Translations under genes and position numbers: made by a program
Assembly: GCA_021292165.1 (NCBI GenBank)
Contig: JAHFWL010001321.1
Coordinates: forward strand, 886,501-950,500
From: Shinisaurus crocodilurus
Taxonomy: Eukaryota > Chordata > Lepidosauria > Squamata > Shinisauridae
Reading direction: 5' to 3'
Length of the DNA: 64,000 nucleotides
Shown: positions 32,402 through 43,029 of the stretch, piece after piece
How the letters are laid out: each line of letters opens with the position of its first letter
Position numbering within the stretch: position 1 is the first letter of the stretch
The notes under the pieces: model-generated
Database searches by the model: none
Seen by the model: only the letters and a program-made list of their open reading frames with translations
What the model was told of the DNA's origin: nothing

Positions 32402-32477
32402 CCAGGTCCATTTCCACGCCAGTTTAAAGTGCCAGTTTTAACCTTTAAAGCCCTTCCCCAAACTGGGTCCATCCAGA

Positions 32478-32590
32478 TTTTTCAGGCTACAACTCCCATC
32501 AACCCTGACCACTGGCCATACTGGCTGGGACTGATGGGAGTTATAGTCCAAAACATCAGGATGGGCCCAGGTGGGAGAAGTCTGCCTTGG
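32478..32590. repeat. hAT-type foldback element
   Basis: 'ctacaactcccatcaaccc' against 'actgatgggagttatagtcc', with the centre 'actggccatactggctggg'. Confidence 0.65.
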
Positions 32591-32850
32591 ACCAGGTTTA
32601 CCCGAAAGATCTCCTTCTCCAATCCGTAAGATCCTTGCCTTCCCCCCACCAAATGAAACACGGCAGCTGGCTAGTAGGACTGAGGGCTTCTCAGTAGTGG
32701 CACCCCAGCTCTGGAACAGCCTTCCCAGAGAGGTTCACTTGGTGCCATCTTTATGATCTTTTTGGCGCCTGGTGAAGACCATTTTATTCACCCAATCTTT
32801 TTAAAGAACTCGTGTTTGTACAATCTGGACTTCTTAAGTTTATATATTTA
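32591..32850 (+). mobile_element. Old L2 fragment
   Basis: 'cttctcagtagtggcacccc' and 'ctctggaacagccttccc' match the end of L2 ORF2. Confidence 0.6.
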
Positions 32851-32881
32851 TCTTTATCTACATTAATTCATTCTTTTATTG

Positions 32882-33213
32882 CAAAGGTGGGGAACCTGCT
32901 TCAGTTTGAGGGCTGAATTCAATTTGGAGAAGCTGCCAGGGGGCGCTTTCCAGTGGTGGGTGTGGTCGAAGGCAAAGGGAACCAGGACCGAAGGCAAAAG
33001 GGCCAGGGCCAGATATTCCAAAAAGACCAGCCTATTGTAGCTCAAAGCTCTTACTGCCAGTAACTAAGGCTTAGGAGAGGCATTTCAACCTTTGAGAATG
33101 GGGGAAAAAGCTGCACACAAGCCGGGAAACCACGAATGGTGGTTGGGGGAAAGGGGCGTGGCCATCTGGGGAGGGCTGGATTTGGCCACTTGGCCTGAGG
33201 TTCCCCAACCCTC
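32882..33213 (+). mobile_element. R1 hAT-type element
   Basis: Full-length relative to 29136-29409, with 'ggagaggcatttcaacc' and the end 'gaggttccccaaccctc'. Flanks 'ttttattg' (32874-32881) and 'ttttataa' (33214-33221) match at 6 of 8. Confidence 0.8.
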
Positions 33214-33483
33214 TTTTATAACTTCCTGTGCTGGAAAGAAAAAAAAATTATGCTGCCTTTTTACTGTTTTGGTCCTGCATTTTATCCTTTTAAAATTCTG
33301 CAAGCTACCCAGAGAATGTATGTTATTGGATGGCCATGCAAATATAGTTAAATAAATAAAACAAAACAAAATAAGTTAAAGGAAACCACCCCGTAGCTTC
33401 TTGTTATGTCTGAACGGGACTTGACTGTTCTTTATCGTTTTCTGCCAGGCTTCCTTGATATCTGGCAATAGCTGTTCCTTTGA

Positions 33484-33705
33484 GAACATAAGAAGAGCCC
33501 TGCTGGATCAGACCAAACATCCATCTAATCCAGCATTATGTTTTTCACAGTGGCCAACCAGCTGCCCCAATGGGAAACCCACAAGTGCAACATGAGTGCA
33601 ACGGCATCCTCCGAGTTGTGTTCCCCAGCAACTGGTGTATACAGGCCTACTGCCTCTGATACTGGAGGTAGCATATAGCCATCAGGACTAGTAGCCATTG
33701 CTTCT
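33484..33705 (-). mobile_element. CR1-clade (L3-like) 3' tail
   Basis: Reverse complement of the 'ctggatggacc...cttcttatgttctta' tail. It contains 'gccaaccagctgcccc' and 'catatagccatcaggacta'. Confidence 0.8.
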
Positions 33706-33844
33706 TTATTGGATGCCCATTTTCTTTGTGGGAAAATTTCCTATAGTTCTGTTCTTCTTCTGACCACCTTCATTTCCTGCTTTCAAGTTCCCCTTTTTTT
33801 CTGCCGTCGAGGGAATAAGTGAGGCTAGAATTTTGATTGGTTCA

Positions 33845-34255
33845 TCTCGCTGAAGCCACGTTACACCAATTTTTAAGGAATGACATTGGCTCCCTATTTG
33901 CTACGAGCCCAATTCATGGTGCTGGTTTTCACGTTTAAAGCCCTAAGCAGCTTGGGGCCCAAATACCTGAAGGGCCTCCTCCTCCTCCCATATTATCCTG
34001 CCCATGCACTAAGATCTTCAGAGGAGACCCTTCTCTGAATACCATCAGTGGGAAAAATACACTGTACATTTACGAAGGAGAGGGCCTTCTCTGTGGTGGC
34101 ACCCTGACTTTGTAACATCCTCCCAAAGGAGAGATGATTGGCACCAACTTTGTTTTCTTTTCAGTCCCAAGTTAAAACATTTCTCTATAATCAAACATTT
34201 TAAGATGGTAATATTTTAGAATGTTACAATTTAACATTTAATTTATTTTTAAACT
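33845..34255 (+). mobile_element. L2 LINE fragment
   Basis: Degraded ORF2 end ('gacattggctccctatttgc', 'tttaaagccctaagcagctt', 'agggccttctctgtggtggc'). Confidence 0.7.
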
Positions 34256-34354
34256 GAATTGATAGTTGTGCTTTTGTTTGGCATGCTAGCTGAAGAGTTG
34301 CTGTTTTACTTTGTCTTTTCATATGTGATTGTATGGTTTTTATATTTTGTTTAT

Positions 34355-34592
34355 TTTTATTATTACATTTATATCCCACCTTGTTCCCTCTTGCAAGGAA
34401 CCCAAGGCGGCTTACATGGTGCTCTGCTTCTCCATTTTATCCTCACAACAACCCTGTGAGGTAGGTTAAGCTGGGAGTCAGTGACTGGCCCATAGTCACC
34501 TAGTGAGTTTCATGGCTGAGTGGGGACTAGAACCCGGATCTCCCAAACACCAGTGTAATACTATAACCACTATGCCACACTGGCTCTCAGTG
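34355..34592 (-). mobile_element. MIR-like tRNA-derived SINE, near full length
   Basis: Minus strand: tRNA-like head ('gtggcatagtggttatag'), a B-box-like 'ccgggttctagtcccc', the conserved 'cctcacagggttgttgtgag', then 'gtaagccgccttgggttcct' and an A-rich tail. Confidence 0.85.
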
Positions 34593-34738
34593 GGTATGTT
34601 GCTTTGTTTCCAACGTTGTGTACACCATGCTGGGCTCCCTTGTGGATGAAGGGTGGTTTATACATTTTAGAAATAAACAAGTAATAAATATTGGGGTTTT
34701 TTTCTCGTTTCTCCAGGAGGTCGAGGGTGGTTGACCAG

Positions 34739-35427
34739 TCGATGTGGGGGAGACATATGTACCAGAAGATTCACAGCAGGTGGGATCATGTAGGACCAAA
34801 ACAATGAGTGCAGAAGGAGCCATCCTCCTGGGATGTGGGGAGGAAAATGCCTCTGAGAGTCAGCGCAGAGCAGAGTTCCAGAGCAGAGCAGAGTTCCAGC
34901 AGGAAACCCACCCAGAGGAGAGAGTGGACACATCTGCCCCTTATGGAGAAGGTTACGCAGATTTGGGGGGAATTGGTGTCCACCAAAGGATTCACACCGG
35001 TAAGAGACAAAACGCCTACAGTGCTTACGGGAAGAGCTTCAGCCATAGCTCAAACTCCGCTAAGTACAAGCGGATGCGCAAGAGAGGCAAATCGCACATG
35101 TGTTTGGTGTGCGGGAAGTGCTTTCTTTACAGCTCAGGGCTGGCTACGCACCAGCGCATCCACACTGGAGAGAAGCCGTACGTGTGCTCGGAGTGCGGGA
35201 AGACCTTCATTTGCAGCTCAGATCGGAACCGCCACCAGAGGACGCACACAGAGGAAAAGCCGTACAAGTGCTTGGAATGTGGGAAGCAGTTCCGGCAGCG
35301 GTTCAGTCTCAGCCGGCACTGCCGGACCCACACTGGCGAACGTCCAGATATATGCTCAGGAGGCGGGGAAAGCTCCCCACTTTGCACCAAGGAGACCCTC
35401 CTGGGACAGAGTCCATGTCCACAGTAA
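34739..35427 (+). CDS. SCAN gene A, terminal zinc-finger exon
   Basis: The proposed acceptor 'gaccag' (34738) gives phase 1, matching the KRAB-A-like exon; the pyrimidine tract is a little upstream, so the exact start is inferred. An acidic linker ('QQETHPEE') precedes a remnant finger without cysteines ('NAYSAYGKSFSHS'), three intact C2H2 fingers ('HMCLVCGKCF', 'YVCSECGKTF', 'YKCLECGKQF') and a broken fifth ('DICSGGGESS') before the stop 35425-35427. Three working fingers is short for the class. A KRAB-B-like exon was not found between 29879 and here. It would act as a nuclear DNA-binding protein if expressed. Confidence 0.8.
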
Positions 35428-35557
35428 GCCTCTGGAAAAATCTGGCCAACTATTAAAAAGGACAACACATGTGGAAGAAGATTCCACCAGCTTGTTGGTG
35501 TTGCTCAGGATTTGGGCCTGTTCTGAATAGAACTTTGGGCAGCCTGGTGCCCTCTAG

Positions 35558-35765
35558 ATCGGGGTAAGCAACGTGGCTCCCACAGGCACCAATATGCCCC
35601 CCAGACACCTTCCTCGGTGCCCATTGAGACATCCTACTCCTCCCAATTTTTATTTAACAAATATTTGTATATTTTCTTACTGCCAGGCAGGATCGCTTCA
35701 AAGTGAAGTGGAAGCCCCTAGCTGCTGCCATCTTAATGTCCCCTGAATGCCTCTGGGAAAGTTAC
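35558..35765. mobile_element. R2 hAT-like repeat, partial
   Basis: 'cagacaccttcctcggtgcc' and 'cctcccaatttttatt' match the left half of 21118-21558. Confidence 0.5.
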
Positions 35766-36058
35766 TAGTCCTTTGTGATTAGCTGCTGTTCTCCCATCCA
35801 GTCACATGCTCAGCTTTCTTGTCTGATTAGAAATGTCTTTTGTGTGGAGAAATGTTTCTGTGTGTGCATGTCCCTGTCCCCCTTGCTTTGGGGTTCTTTT
35901 TTCCATGTGTGTCTTCCCCCCCCCCCCCCGCCTCTGAGTTTGCTTTCTCTTCTGAGGAAAAGAAATCAGAAATGCTCAGAACGGATGATGTATAGATAGA
36001 AAAGCCCAAAAGGTGAAAAAAATATATGCCAGAAACAACAATGGATTAGGTATTTAAA

Positions 36059-36152
36059 GCCACAGCCCTATACACTCTTACCTGGGAGTAAGCCCCACTG
36101 TATGCAATGGTGTTTACTTCTGAGGAAACTTGCATAGGATTGCACTGTAAGT
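36059..36152. repeat. Short foldback element, family F3
   Basis: The arms 'cctatacactcttacctggg' and 'cttgcataggattgcactg' flank 'gtaagccccactgtatgcaa'. A good reference copy of F3. Confidence 0.65.
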
Positions 36153-36261
36153 AAAATACAAAATAGGAACACTCATACGTTTATATTATGAAAGGACATA
36201 AGGCACTGGTTAGTCCTGGTACAAAGTCATAAAATGTCCATTAGAAGGAAAAATAGTGGGT

Positions 36262-36530
36262 GAAGTTGCAGTCCTGTCCACGCTCACCTGGGAGTAATCC
36301 CCTTTGAATTTAATAGGATTTAAGGCATGTGGCTTACGCTGGCTCAGCTTGTCTGAGTGTGGAAAGCTAAGCAGGGTCAAGCCTGGTTGTTAATTGGATG
36401 GGAGACCCCTCCTCTAGTTTCCTGCATTGAGCAGGGGGTTGGACTCGATAGCCTTGTAGGCTCCTTCCAACTCTATGATCTATGAAATCTATGAAATTCT
36501 GAGTAGATATTCATAGGATTGTGCTGTTAA
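36262..36530. repeat. F3 foldback element split by a 5S-derived SINE
   Basis: 'gcagtcctgtccacgctcac' to 'taataggattta' and 'ttctgagtagatattcatag' to 'gattgtgctg' are the two halves of an F3 element. The SINE at 36324-36495 lies between them. Confidence 0.75.
36324..36495 (+). mobile_element. 5S-rRNA-derived SINE with CR1 3' tail, copy 3
   Basis: Plus-strand copy. The 5S-like head 'ggcatgtggcttacgctgg' to 'ggatgggagacccc' includes 'aagctaagcagggtc'. The CR1 tail 'gcattgagcagggggttgga' to 'ccttccaactctatgatc' ends in 'tatgaaatctatgaa'. The head-tail junction 'gggagaccc(c)ctcctctagtttcctgca' is the same as in the other copies. Confidence 0.88.
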
Positions 36531-36639
36531 TGTGCTGATTCCTACGAAATAATAATCAGATCTAGAGATCCACAGAATTCATTGAAAAACAGTTATGGCT
36601 GGATACACTGTCATTTTTTAAATAGGAAAATTATGAATT

Positions 36640-36765
36640 ATTATTATTTACATTTATTAATCGCCCATCTGGCCGGCAACCAGCCACCCTGGGCGATGTA
36701 CATAGGCTAAAAACAAGATAAAATACAATTAAAACATTATAATTTTTTTAAAAAAATCTTTTAAA
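36640..36765 (-). mobile_element. L2-like 3' end
   Basis: 'tcgcccatctggccggcaac' and 'ccctgggcgatgtaca' recur at about 56110-56160, beside an L2 ORF2 end on the minus strand. Confidence 0.5.
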
Positions 36766-37700
36766 AAATGAATGATTATTTTATCATCATTGTCTTGTAT
36801 TCAGTTTGGAGTCTGCCTTTTCCACTTGAATTCTGGGCAGTGTACAATACCAAAAAAGTAAAAACATACAGTAAAACTAAGATTTTAAGTAATTTTAATT
36901 CAGATGCTTAGAATCTGTTATTCATAGATATATATAAAAACTAAAAATGTGTGTTCAGTGTTCTGCCAATTCATAAAAAATACAGGCCTTTGGCCTGATC
37001 CAGCTGGGCTGCTTTTATGTTCTTAAAAATATTTTAATATGTTTTCTGATGATGCGGGGACCAGCCTCCCTCCAGAACACTGGAGCCACCACAAAGAAGG
37101 CTCTTCCTGGTTATCCTGGCAGAACTTCTAAGTCAGGTGGATGGAACTGCAAGCATGCCCTCTAAGATGCTATGAATTTCTTTGTGCTCTGGTATCTTAT
37201 TGAAATCTCTCCAGCAATGATTTATTTCTCACTGAGGTGGTATACCTGTACTTGGGCGATACCAATTTAGAATGTATGTGGGAGCTCACATGATGGAATG
37301 CTCCTCCATATCATATATATAATCCCTGCACAGATCAATGTAGCATATTGAGATAAAGGCTTCTATCTGACATGCTAGTTTTCTATTGGCAGGGATGAAT
37401 TTTTTATTAATTTTTTTGCATGGAGGATTATTTCATTGTATGTGAGCCTATTTTGAAGCGGTACAGTTGACCTACCTCCGTGGGATCTAGGCTGAAGATG
37501 ATATGATATCTTTCTTAAATTGCACCTCACAAGTTGTAATGATGTCTCTGAAAGCTTTTCTGCCCAAACTGTAATCTCTTCACACCTATCAACACCTTAG
37601 TTGCTGTCTTCTCTGCTGTGTTAACTCCTCACAGTCTGGTTTGCATTCTGTTACATAGAAAGTTTTGAATCTTCACAGATGATCATTCTCTTACCTAGAT
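36766..37700. other. No gene; AT-rich, one CR1 tail remnant
   Basis: About 36984-37026 is a remnant of the L3-like CR1 tail ('ggcctgatccagctgggctg', 'ttatgttctta'). About 37040-37130 may be an old L2 piece. Nothing else is recognised. Confidence 0.4.
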
Positions 37701-37706
37701 AGTTTA

Positions 37707-37890
37707 GGGCACAATCTTATGTATGTTTAGACAGAAAAAAGTCCTGCAACTCCCAGCATTCCCCAGCCAGCCATTTTTTTCATGCTGGCTGGAGCATGCT
37801 GGGAGTTGTAGGCCTTTTTTTTCATGCTGGCTGGGGCATGCTGGGAGTTGTAGGCCTTTTTTCTGTCTAAACATGCATTGGATTGTGCCC
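37707..37890. mobile_element. Harbinger-like foldback element with a duplicated arm
   Basis: Flanked by TTA (37704-37706 and 37891-37893). The right arm ('catgctggctgg', 'gcatgctgggagttgtaggc') occurs twice in tandem at about 37780-37815 and 37823-37858. Confidence 0.85.
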
Positions 37891-37974
37891 TTAATAAAAT
37901 TTATAGCAGTAATAATAATTGTATTCATACACCATTCCTCCTCTGCCTAGCTGCTCCTTAGAAAGATTCACATA

Positions 37975-38231
37975 CAGTAATACCTTGAATTGCAAGTAAC
38001 TTGGTCTGAGAGCGTTTTGCAAGACAAGCAAATTTTTTTTATAATTTCTGACTTGATAAACAAGCGACGTCTTGCAATACAAATAGGGATGTAACCGCTC
38101 ACCTCGAGTGGGTGTAGCGGGCCGAAATCGGCCTCGCTCATGCCCGCCAGAGACTCGCTTTGATATAAGAGTGTTTTGGATTACAAGCACGGTTCCAGAA
38201 CGAATTATGCTTGCAATCCAAGGTATTACTG
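37975..38231. mobile_element. Tigger-like foldback element, TA target
   Basis: The termini 'cagtaataccttgaattgca' and 'tgcaatccaaggtattactg' are inverted and flanked by TA (37973-37974 and 38232-38233). The family recurs at 46559-46810. Confidence 0.85.
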
Positions 38232-38261
38232 TATTAATAATGTAAGACAGTAACACAGCCT

Positions 38262-38365
38262 TCCCAAATCTTGTACCCTCCAGATGTCCATGCTGGCTGG
38301 GGAATGCTGGGAGTTGCAGTCCAGTACATCTGGAGGGTACCATGTTGGGGAAGGCCTCGGCAACA
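38262..38365. repeat. hAT-type foldback element
   Basis: 'cagccttcccaaatcttgta' at the start and 'ttggggaaggcc' at the end. The arms 'accctccagatgt' and 'acatctggagggt' pair. Confidence 0.65.
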
Positions 38366-38483
38366 TTGCATTGAACTCCCCCCACCCCCTTTCCCCTTGA
38401 GTGAAAGGTGAAATATATTTATTCATTCATTCCAGGGAACTTATAAATGGCATTCGAAGTGGCCTCCAATTAAAACACAATCA

Positions 38484-38562
38484 GCAGTGCAATCCTGTCT
38501 GTGCCTACTCAGAAGTAAGTCCCATTGAGTTCAATGGGCCTTACAGGTAAATGGGTATAATG
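38484..38562. repeat. F3 foldback element, partial
   Basis: 'gtgcaatcctgtctgtgcct', 'actcagaagtaagtcccatt' and 'gttcaatggg' match F3. Confidence 0.6.
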
Positions 38563-38689
38563 GATGGGCAACACGTGGCATGCAGTCCCCCCTCTCCCCA
38601 GTGCGGTACCCCCGCTCCTCAAATTCAGCGGCAGCGAAATTATTACTATTTGGGGCAGAAGGTAATTTTATTGGGCACTAAAGCAGACA

Positions 38690-38800
38690 ATTTTAGCTTG
38701 TTCGCAAGCTAAATTTGACCCTTCTAGCAGCTATAATGCACTAGGAGGGTTAAATTTTGCTTGCAAACAAGTTAAATTTAACCCTTGTAGGTCTCCATAG
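38690..38800. repeat. Foldback element
   Basis: 'agcttgttcgcaagctaaat' and 'tgcttgcaaacaagttaaat' face each other across 'cagctataatgcac'. Confidence 0.6.
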
Positions 38801-38993
38801 CACTATAGCGTAGTTTGCTGCTGGAGCACCCAGCAGACTGTGCAGCACCCCGCAGACTGCAGCCCACAGCAGGTGGAGGGGCGAGGTCTGGGGGGAGGAA
38901 ATGGGCCCCGACCTCCCGCAGTTGCCCACACCAGGGGTATAGGATCGCATCCTAAAAAAAGACATAAAAGAGCAATCCAAACATACACACTTA

Positions 38994-39085
38994 GGGTTGT
39001 ATCCAGTGTTAGTCTCACTTAAGTCCCATTCATTTCAATGGACCTGTCCTAAGTAGGAGTAACATTGGATACAATCCAGTGAAAG
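38994..39085. repeat. Foldback element
   Basis: 'gggttgtatccagtgttagt' and 'gtaacattggatacaatcc' are inverted about 'cattcatttcaatg'. Confidence 0.65.
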
Positions 39086-39699
39086 GCAACCTTAAAAAAA
39101 ATGGGTAACATGCTAAAAAAAACCTCATATGGAGCACAAACACCTTTAAACACCTGCAAGGGTGCGGGGATCACCTGGCTGACAGAACACAGGCTTGGGT
39201 GGGGGGATGGAATAAGTGAGGCTGATCTTTAGAGGAAATGCCTCCAGAAATAAGTTTTTGGGGAACGGGCAGTGCTAGGTACTGAAAAGATCTGGGGCTC
39301 AGGCCCACAGGACAAAAGAAAATACATACATTTGCATATGCTAATTTACATATGCTCTAAAGTCTCTGGTGTGTGTGTGTGTATCTGTACCTGTAAAGGA
39401 CCGTCTCCTAAAGACACCCCTGTTTGTAAAAAGGGATGTATGGACAGGGGAGAGGAGGGCAAAAACCTCAGGCAGAAAGATTTGGGGCGGGCAGCAAGAG
39501 TGGACGCACATGTGGGCAAAAGGCCAGCTAACCCAGGGGGGATCAGATGCAGCAGAGATCCTCAGGGCCCCTGGACCTTTAATTCAGCAAGTGCCGCTGG
39601 GCAGCAGAGTCGTGGGGCTGATGGCTGCTCAGAGATTCAGGGCTCCAAGTGAAAGATTCGGGGCCTCCCCCTAACACTGCCTCTGATGAAGAGACAGGA

Positions 39700-39852
39700 T
39701 AGCTGTGGGCTCCCCTTCACTGGACGTATTTAAGCAGAGGCTGGATGGCCACCTCTCAGGGATACAGTAGTTGCAAGATCCCTGCATTGAGCAAGGGGCT
39801 TGACGGGATGACCTCTAAGGTCCCTTCCAACTCCATGATTCTGTGATGCTAA
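39700..39852 (+). mobile_element. CR1 3' end
   Basis: 'ctccccttcactggacgtat' through 'ccttccaactccatgattct' is the terminal part of a diverged CR1. Confidence 0.75.
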
Positions 39853-40009
39853 GAGTTTCTACACGAGGCATTTATTGTGTGCTTGTGATTCCTCACTCGG
39901 TAGTGAGTGAGTAGTTTGCAGGTGCTTTACATGATGGCGTCATCCTCTGGGGCCTCTCTTGTTCTTTGCAACCATTTCTGCAGCTTTTTTTAGATCGAGG
40001 AAAGTGTAG

Positions 40010-40300
40010 TATTGACCGGGTTTGCAGAACACAATAACCCATCATGTGTTGCTACCCACAATGAGTTGTCATGTTGTACAAACCTGGACCAATTTCACCA
40101 GGGTGGCTAGTTCGAGGGCATCAAGCCACCTCAACAGCCCATGGGCTCTTCTAGGGGTTGTTGTACCCACGATGGTTTGTCATGTCTGCAAATGGCGGCA
40201 TGAAACCCTAACCCTCGTGTATTTATGCAGTTCTGCTATACCACAGCACCACCTAGTGGTTGTGTAATGGAACATATAGAAAGGCAGGGAAAGAACACCC
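40010..40300. repeat. Diverged foldback-type repeat
   Basis: 'ccgggtttgcagaacacaat' and 'catgttgtacaaacctgg' are inverted, resembling the family at 2987-3230. Confidence 0.4.
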
Positions 40301-40619
40301 CTCCCGGGGGAAAACGCATGTAAAGGGACCGATCTTAATGCCGCGAAGCAGAAGCCTCAGTAAAGTGGCGGGTTAAAAGCCTCATGTAGAAAAGCCCTGA
40401 GATAAACAAAGGCTGGAGTCCCCAATCTGTGTTGCAGGGAATGCTCAAGTGCCCCGAGAGACGTGCGATCAACTTGCCCGAAATCCATTAAATACTTGAA
40501 AGCTTCTGCAAGAGCCAAAAGCTGGTAGAGTTTTCTTATTATGTCCTTGAATTTGCAGAAGCATGGTGATTCCGGCTTTGGCAAAAGAAGGGTCCACTAA
40601 GTTTTCCTTGGCAATGGCT

Positions 40620-40855
40620 GCTCATTGAGATGGCTTTTTAACAGACATCTCCTCCATGAACTTCTAGCAGCCATGATGGCTAGATATGGAACCTCCATGT
40701 TGAAAGGCAATATACCTCTAAATTACCAGTTGCTGGAGAGCCTTAGCAGGAAACAGCTAATGCCTTCAAGTCCTGCTGGTGCGCTCCGCATGGGCATCTG
40801 TTTGGCTACTGCAAGAAGCAAGATGTTGGACTAGATGGTATGAACTTCCTTGGCT
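40620..40855 (+). mobile_element. Old CR1-clade 3' fragment
   Basis: 'catgatggctagatatggaa', 'aattaccagttgctgg' and 'gatgttggactagatgg' follow the order of the L3-like tail. Confidence 0.55.
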
Positions 40856-41085
40856 ATTAAGATGGGCAGGGGAGGCCCTTTTGAAGACACCCTCGCTTGC
40901 GGAGGCCTGTGTGTGTTGGGCCCATGGGAAAGGGCTTTCCCCTGTCCCACCACCTCCTGTCTCCCTTCGGAATTGCAACCGGTCCCCACTTTCTCTACAT
41001 TCAGGAAGGGGGTAAGACTCATCTTTTTAACTTTGGCTTTTAAAAACTGTTGTTATGGCTTTTAAGGTTGTTTTTAATGGTTTCA

Positions 41086-41220
41086 GGTGCAATCCTATGC
41101 GTGTTTTTAGACAGAAAAAAAGTCCTACAACTCCCAGCATTCCCCAGCCAGTATGGCTCACTGGGGAATGCTGGGAGTTGTAGGACTTCTTTCTGTCTAA
41201 ACATGCATAGCATTGTGCCC
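41086..41220. mobile_element. Harbinger-like foldback element
   Basis: Inverted arms 'aagtcctacaactcccagca' and 'tgctgggagttgtaggactt'. Flanks are TCA and TTA (41083-41085 and 41221-41223). Confidence 0.8.
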
Positions 41221-41326
41221 TTACTATGTTTTATTTGATTATGGTTTTCATTTTCTGGACTCTTTGTAAGCCTGCCTTGATTGGTTTCAGAAAGGCGGTA
41301 TAGAAATCCATACATACATACAATGT

Positions 41327-41572
41327 GAGAGCCAGTGTAGCATAGTGTTGGACTGGGATTCGGGAGATCCGGGTTCTAGTCCCCGCTCGACCATGAAGCT
41401 CACTGGGTGACTTTCGGCCAGTCACTGACTCTCTGCCTAACCTACCTCACAGGGTTGTTGTGAGGATAAAAATGGAGAGGAGGAGGACTATGTAAGCTGC
41501 CTTGGGTTCCTTGCAAGAGGGGAAAAAGTGGGATATAAATGTTAATAATAATAAATAAATAAAATATTAAAA
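41327..41572 (+). mobile_element. MIR-like tRNA-derived SINE
   Basis: Complete: head 'gagagccagtgtagcatagt', B box in 'ccgggttctagtccccgct', the middle 'cctcacagggttgttgtgag', then the tail and (aata)n. Confidence 0.88.
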
Positions 41573-42470
41573 CCATGGACTATGTAAGGATACATACATA
41601 CATAATAGACAGGCCTCTTGCCTGATCTAGCAGTGCTCTTGTTATGTTCTTAGGTTCTTGAATAAAATCCTAAATAGAATCATATACAAATCTGAATATA
41701 TGAGGTTACTATATATTTTTAAAATGAGCACTTCTACTCTAGAGATTGCAGTCCCTATTTTCTCCCAAACATATAAAAAGTCAGAGCTAAAGATAAAACA
41801 AAAATTATTTAGACAACCTAAATTCTGTGCCAACAAAAAGAGACTTCTGCAACCTACGTAAATGATCCAAATGAGTAAATTTGCATAATTTTAGCTCATT
41901 TTACATAGTTCATTCTGCTGTCTTTTTTTTTTTAACTCTTCCTCATCATTTTATTCTGGTTTTGCTTTGGGGATGCTGAAACCCTGCCACCAGTCGCTGA
42001 GAATCCTACAATACTACCTGTCTGGCTTCTGAGATTTTAGTGGGCATTGCGCACACGCTTTCAAGCACATCTTTGTAGCCATGAGGGCTAGGAACTTGCT
42101 TTTCAAAATGAAAACAGGCATTCTTACGGAGCTGAATTTTGCACCCAGTGTCATATCCAAACAGGCATGAGATGAGTGGTGAGACAGTGTTCTGGCGATC
42201 TCAAACATAGCTCATTTGCCCATCCCTACGAAAGGGCGCCATTCTATGGCCTCCTAACATTGTCTGTGGGGCCGTGGGATTATTTGGAGCCCCAGCTCCA
42301 AGGTCCTGCAACCTTGGAGTTGGGACTCTGAACGCTGAGCCCCTGCCCTGCCCCCCTTGCAGCTGGCGTGGAAAGAACCACACCAGCTGCCTCTCTGAGG
42401 TTGGAAATCGGGCATCGGCCTCAGAGAGGAGGAAAAGGGGTAGGCGGCACCCCGGCCTCCTTCCCTCCCC
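41573..42470. other. No gene seen
   Basis: AT-rich DNA with a CR1 tail remnant at about 41605-41655. No exon or clear element otherwise. Confidence 0.4.
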
Positions 42471-42481
42471 CTCTGTGATGC

Positions 42482-42517
42482 TTCATCTAGACAGCCAAAA
42501 ACAGCTGTCTAGATGAA
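42482..42517. repeat. Perfect 14-bp hairpin
   Basis: 'ttcatctagacagc' and 'gctgtctagatgaa' are separated by 8 bases. Confidence 0.7.
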
Positions 42518-42809
42518 ATACAGGACGTGGAGCGGCGGAGATTGCTACCGCCGCGCCTCACACCCAGCATTGGATGCACATAAACCTCCATGTTCAGAAG
42601 CTTAAGTGCATTGGATCACACCCTAAGGGCTGTGTATGGAACCTCCATTTGAATTCCACTTCCAGCTAATTGCAGAAAAGCAATGCCTCCACAGCACTCA
42701 AGGGCTCTATTGTGGGAGACATTTCAGTCATGCCATGCCTAAAATGATCCCTGCAGACACAGACGGAGGTCACAAGTAAACCACAGCACACATGACATGT
42801 GTGTATGTA

Positions 42810-43005
42810 AGGAACATGGGAACTGCCTTCATACCAGGGTCAGACTCTGTCCATCTAGACTGGTCTCGTCTAATTTAACTGAGAGAACCTTTCCAGGATC
42901 TCAGGTATAACAAGGTTTTTCCCACCACCGGCTAACAGATCCTTTTAACTTGGGATGACAAGGACTGAAACTGGGGCAGTCCCTTCCTGGCCATAGGCAA
43001 CTCCC
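42810..43005 (-). mobile_element. tRNA-derived SINE, second family, diverged
   Basis: 'aaggaacatgggaactgcct' and 'cagactctgtccatctagac' match the tail of the 22443 copy. Confidence 0.5.
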
Positions 43006-43029
43006 CTGACAAGCAACTCCTTTGGCTAT

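Noticed and set aside
34808..35530. 240-codon frame overlapping the gene A finger exon
   Set aside because: It is a +1 frame shadow of the finger exon; the real frame has the C2H2 ligands.
41340..41400. Possible tRNA gene from A and B box matches
   Set aside because: These are heads of MIR-like SINEs; the sequence does not continue into a tRNA fold and recurs with SINE tails.
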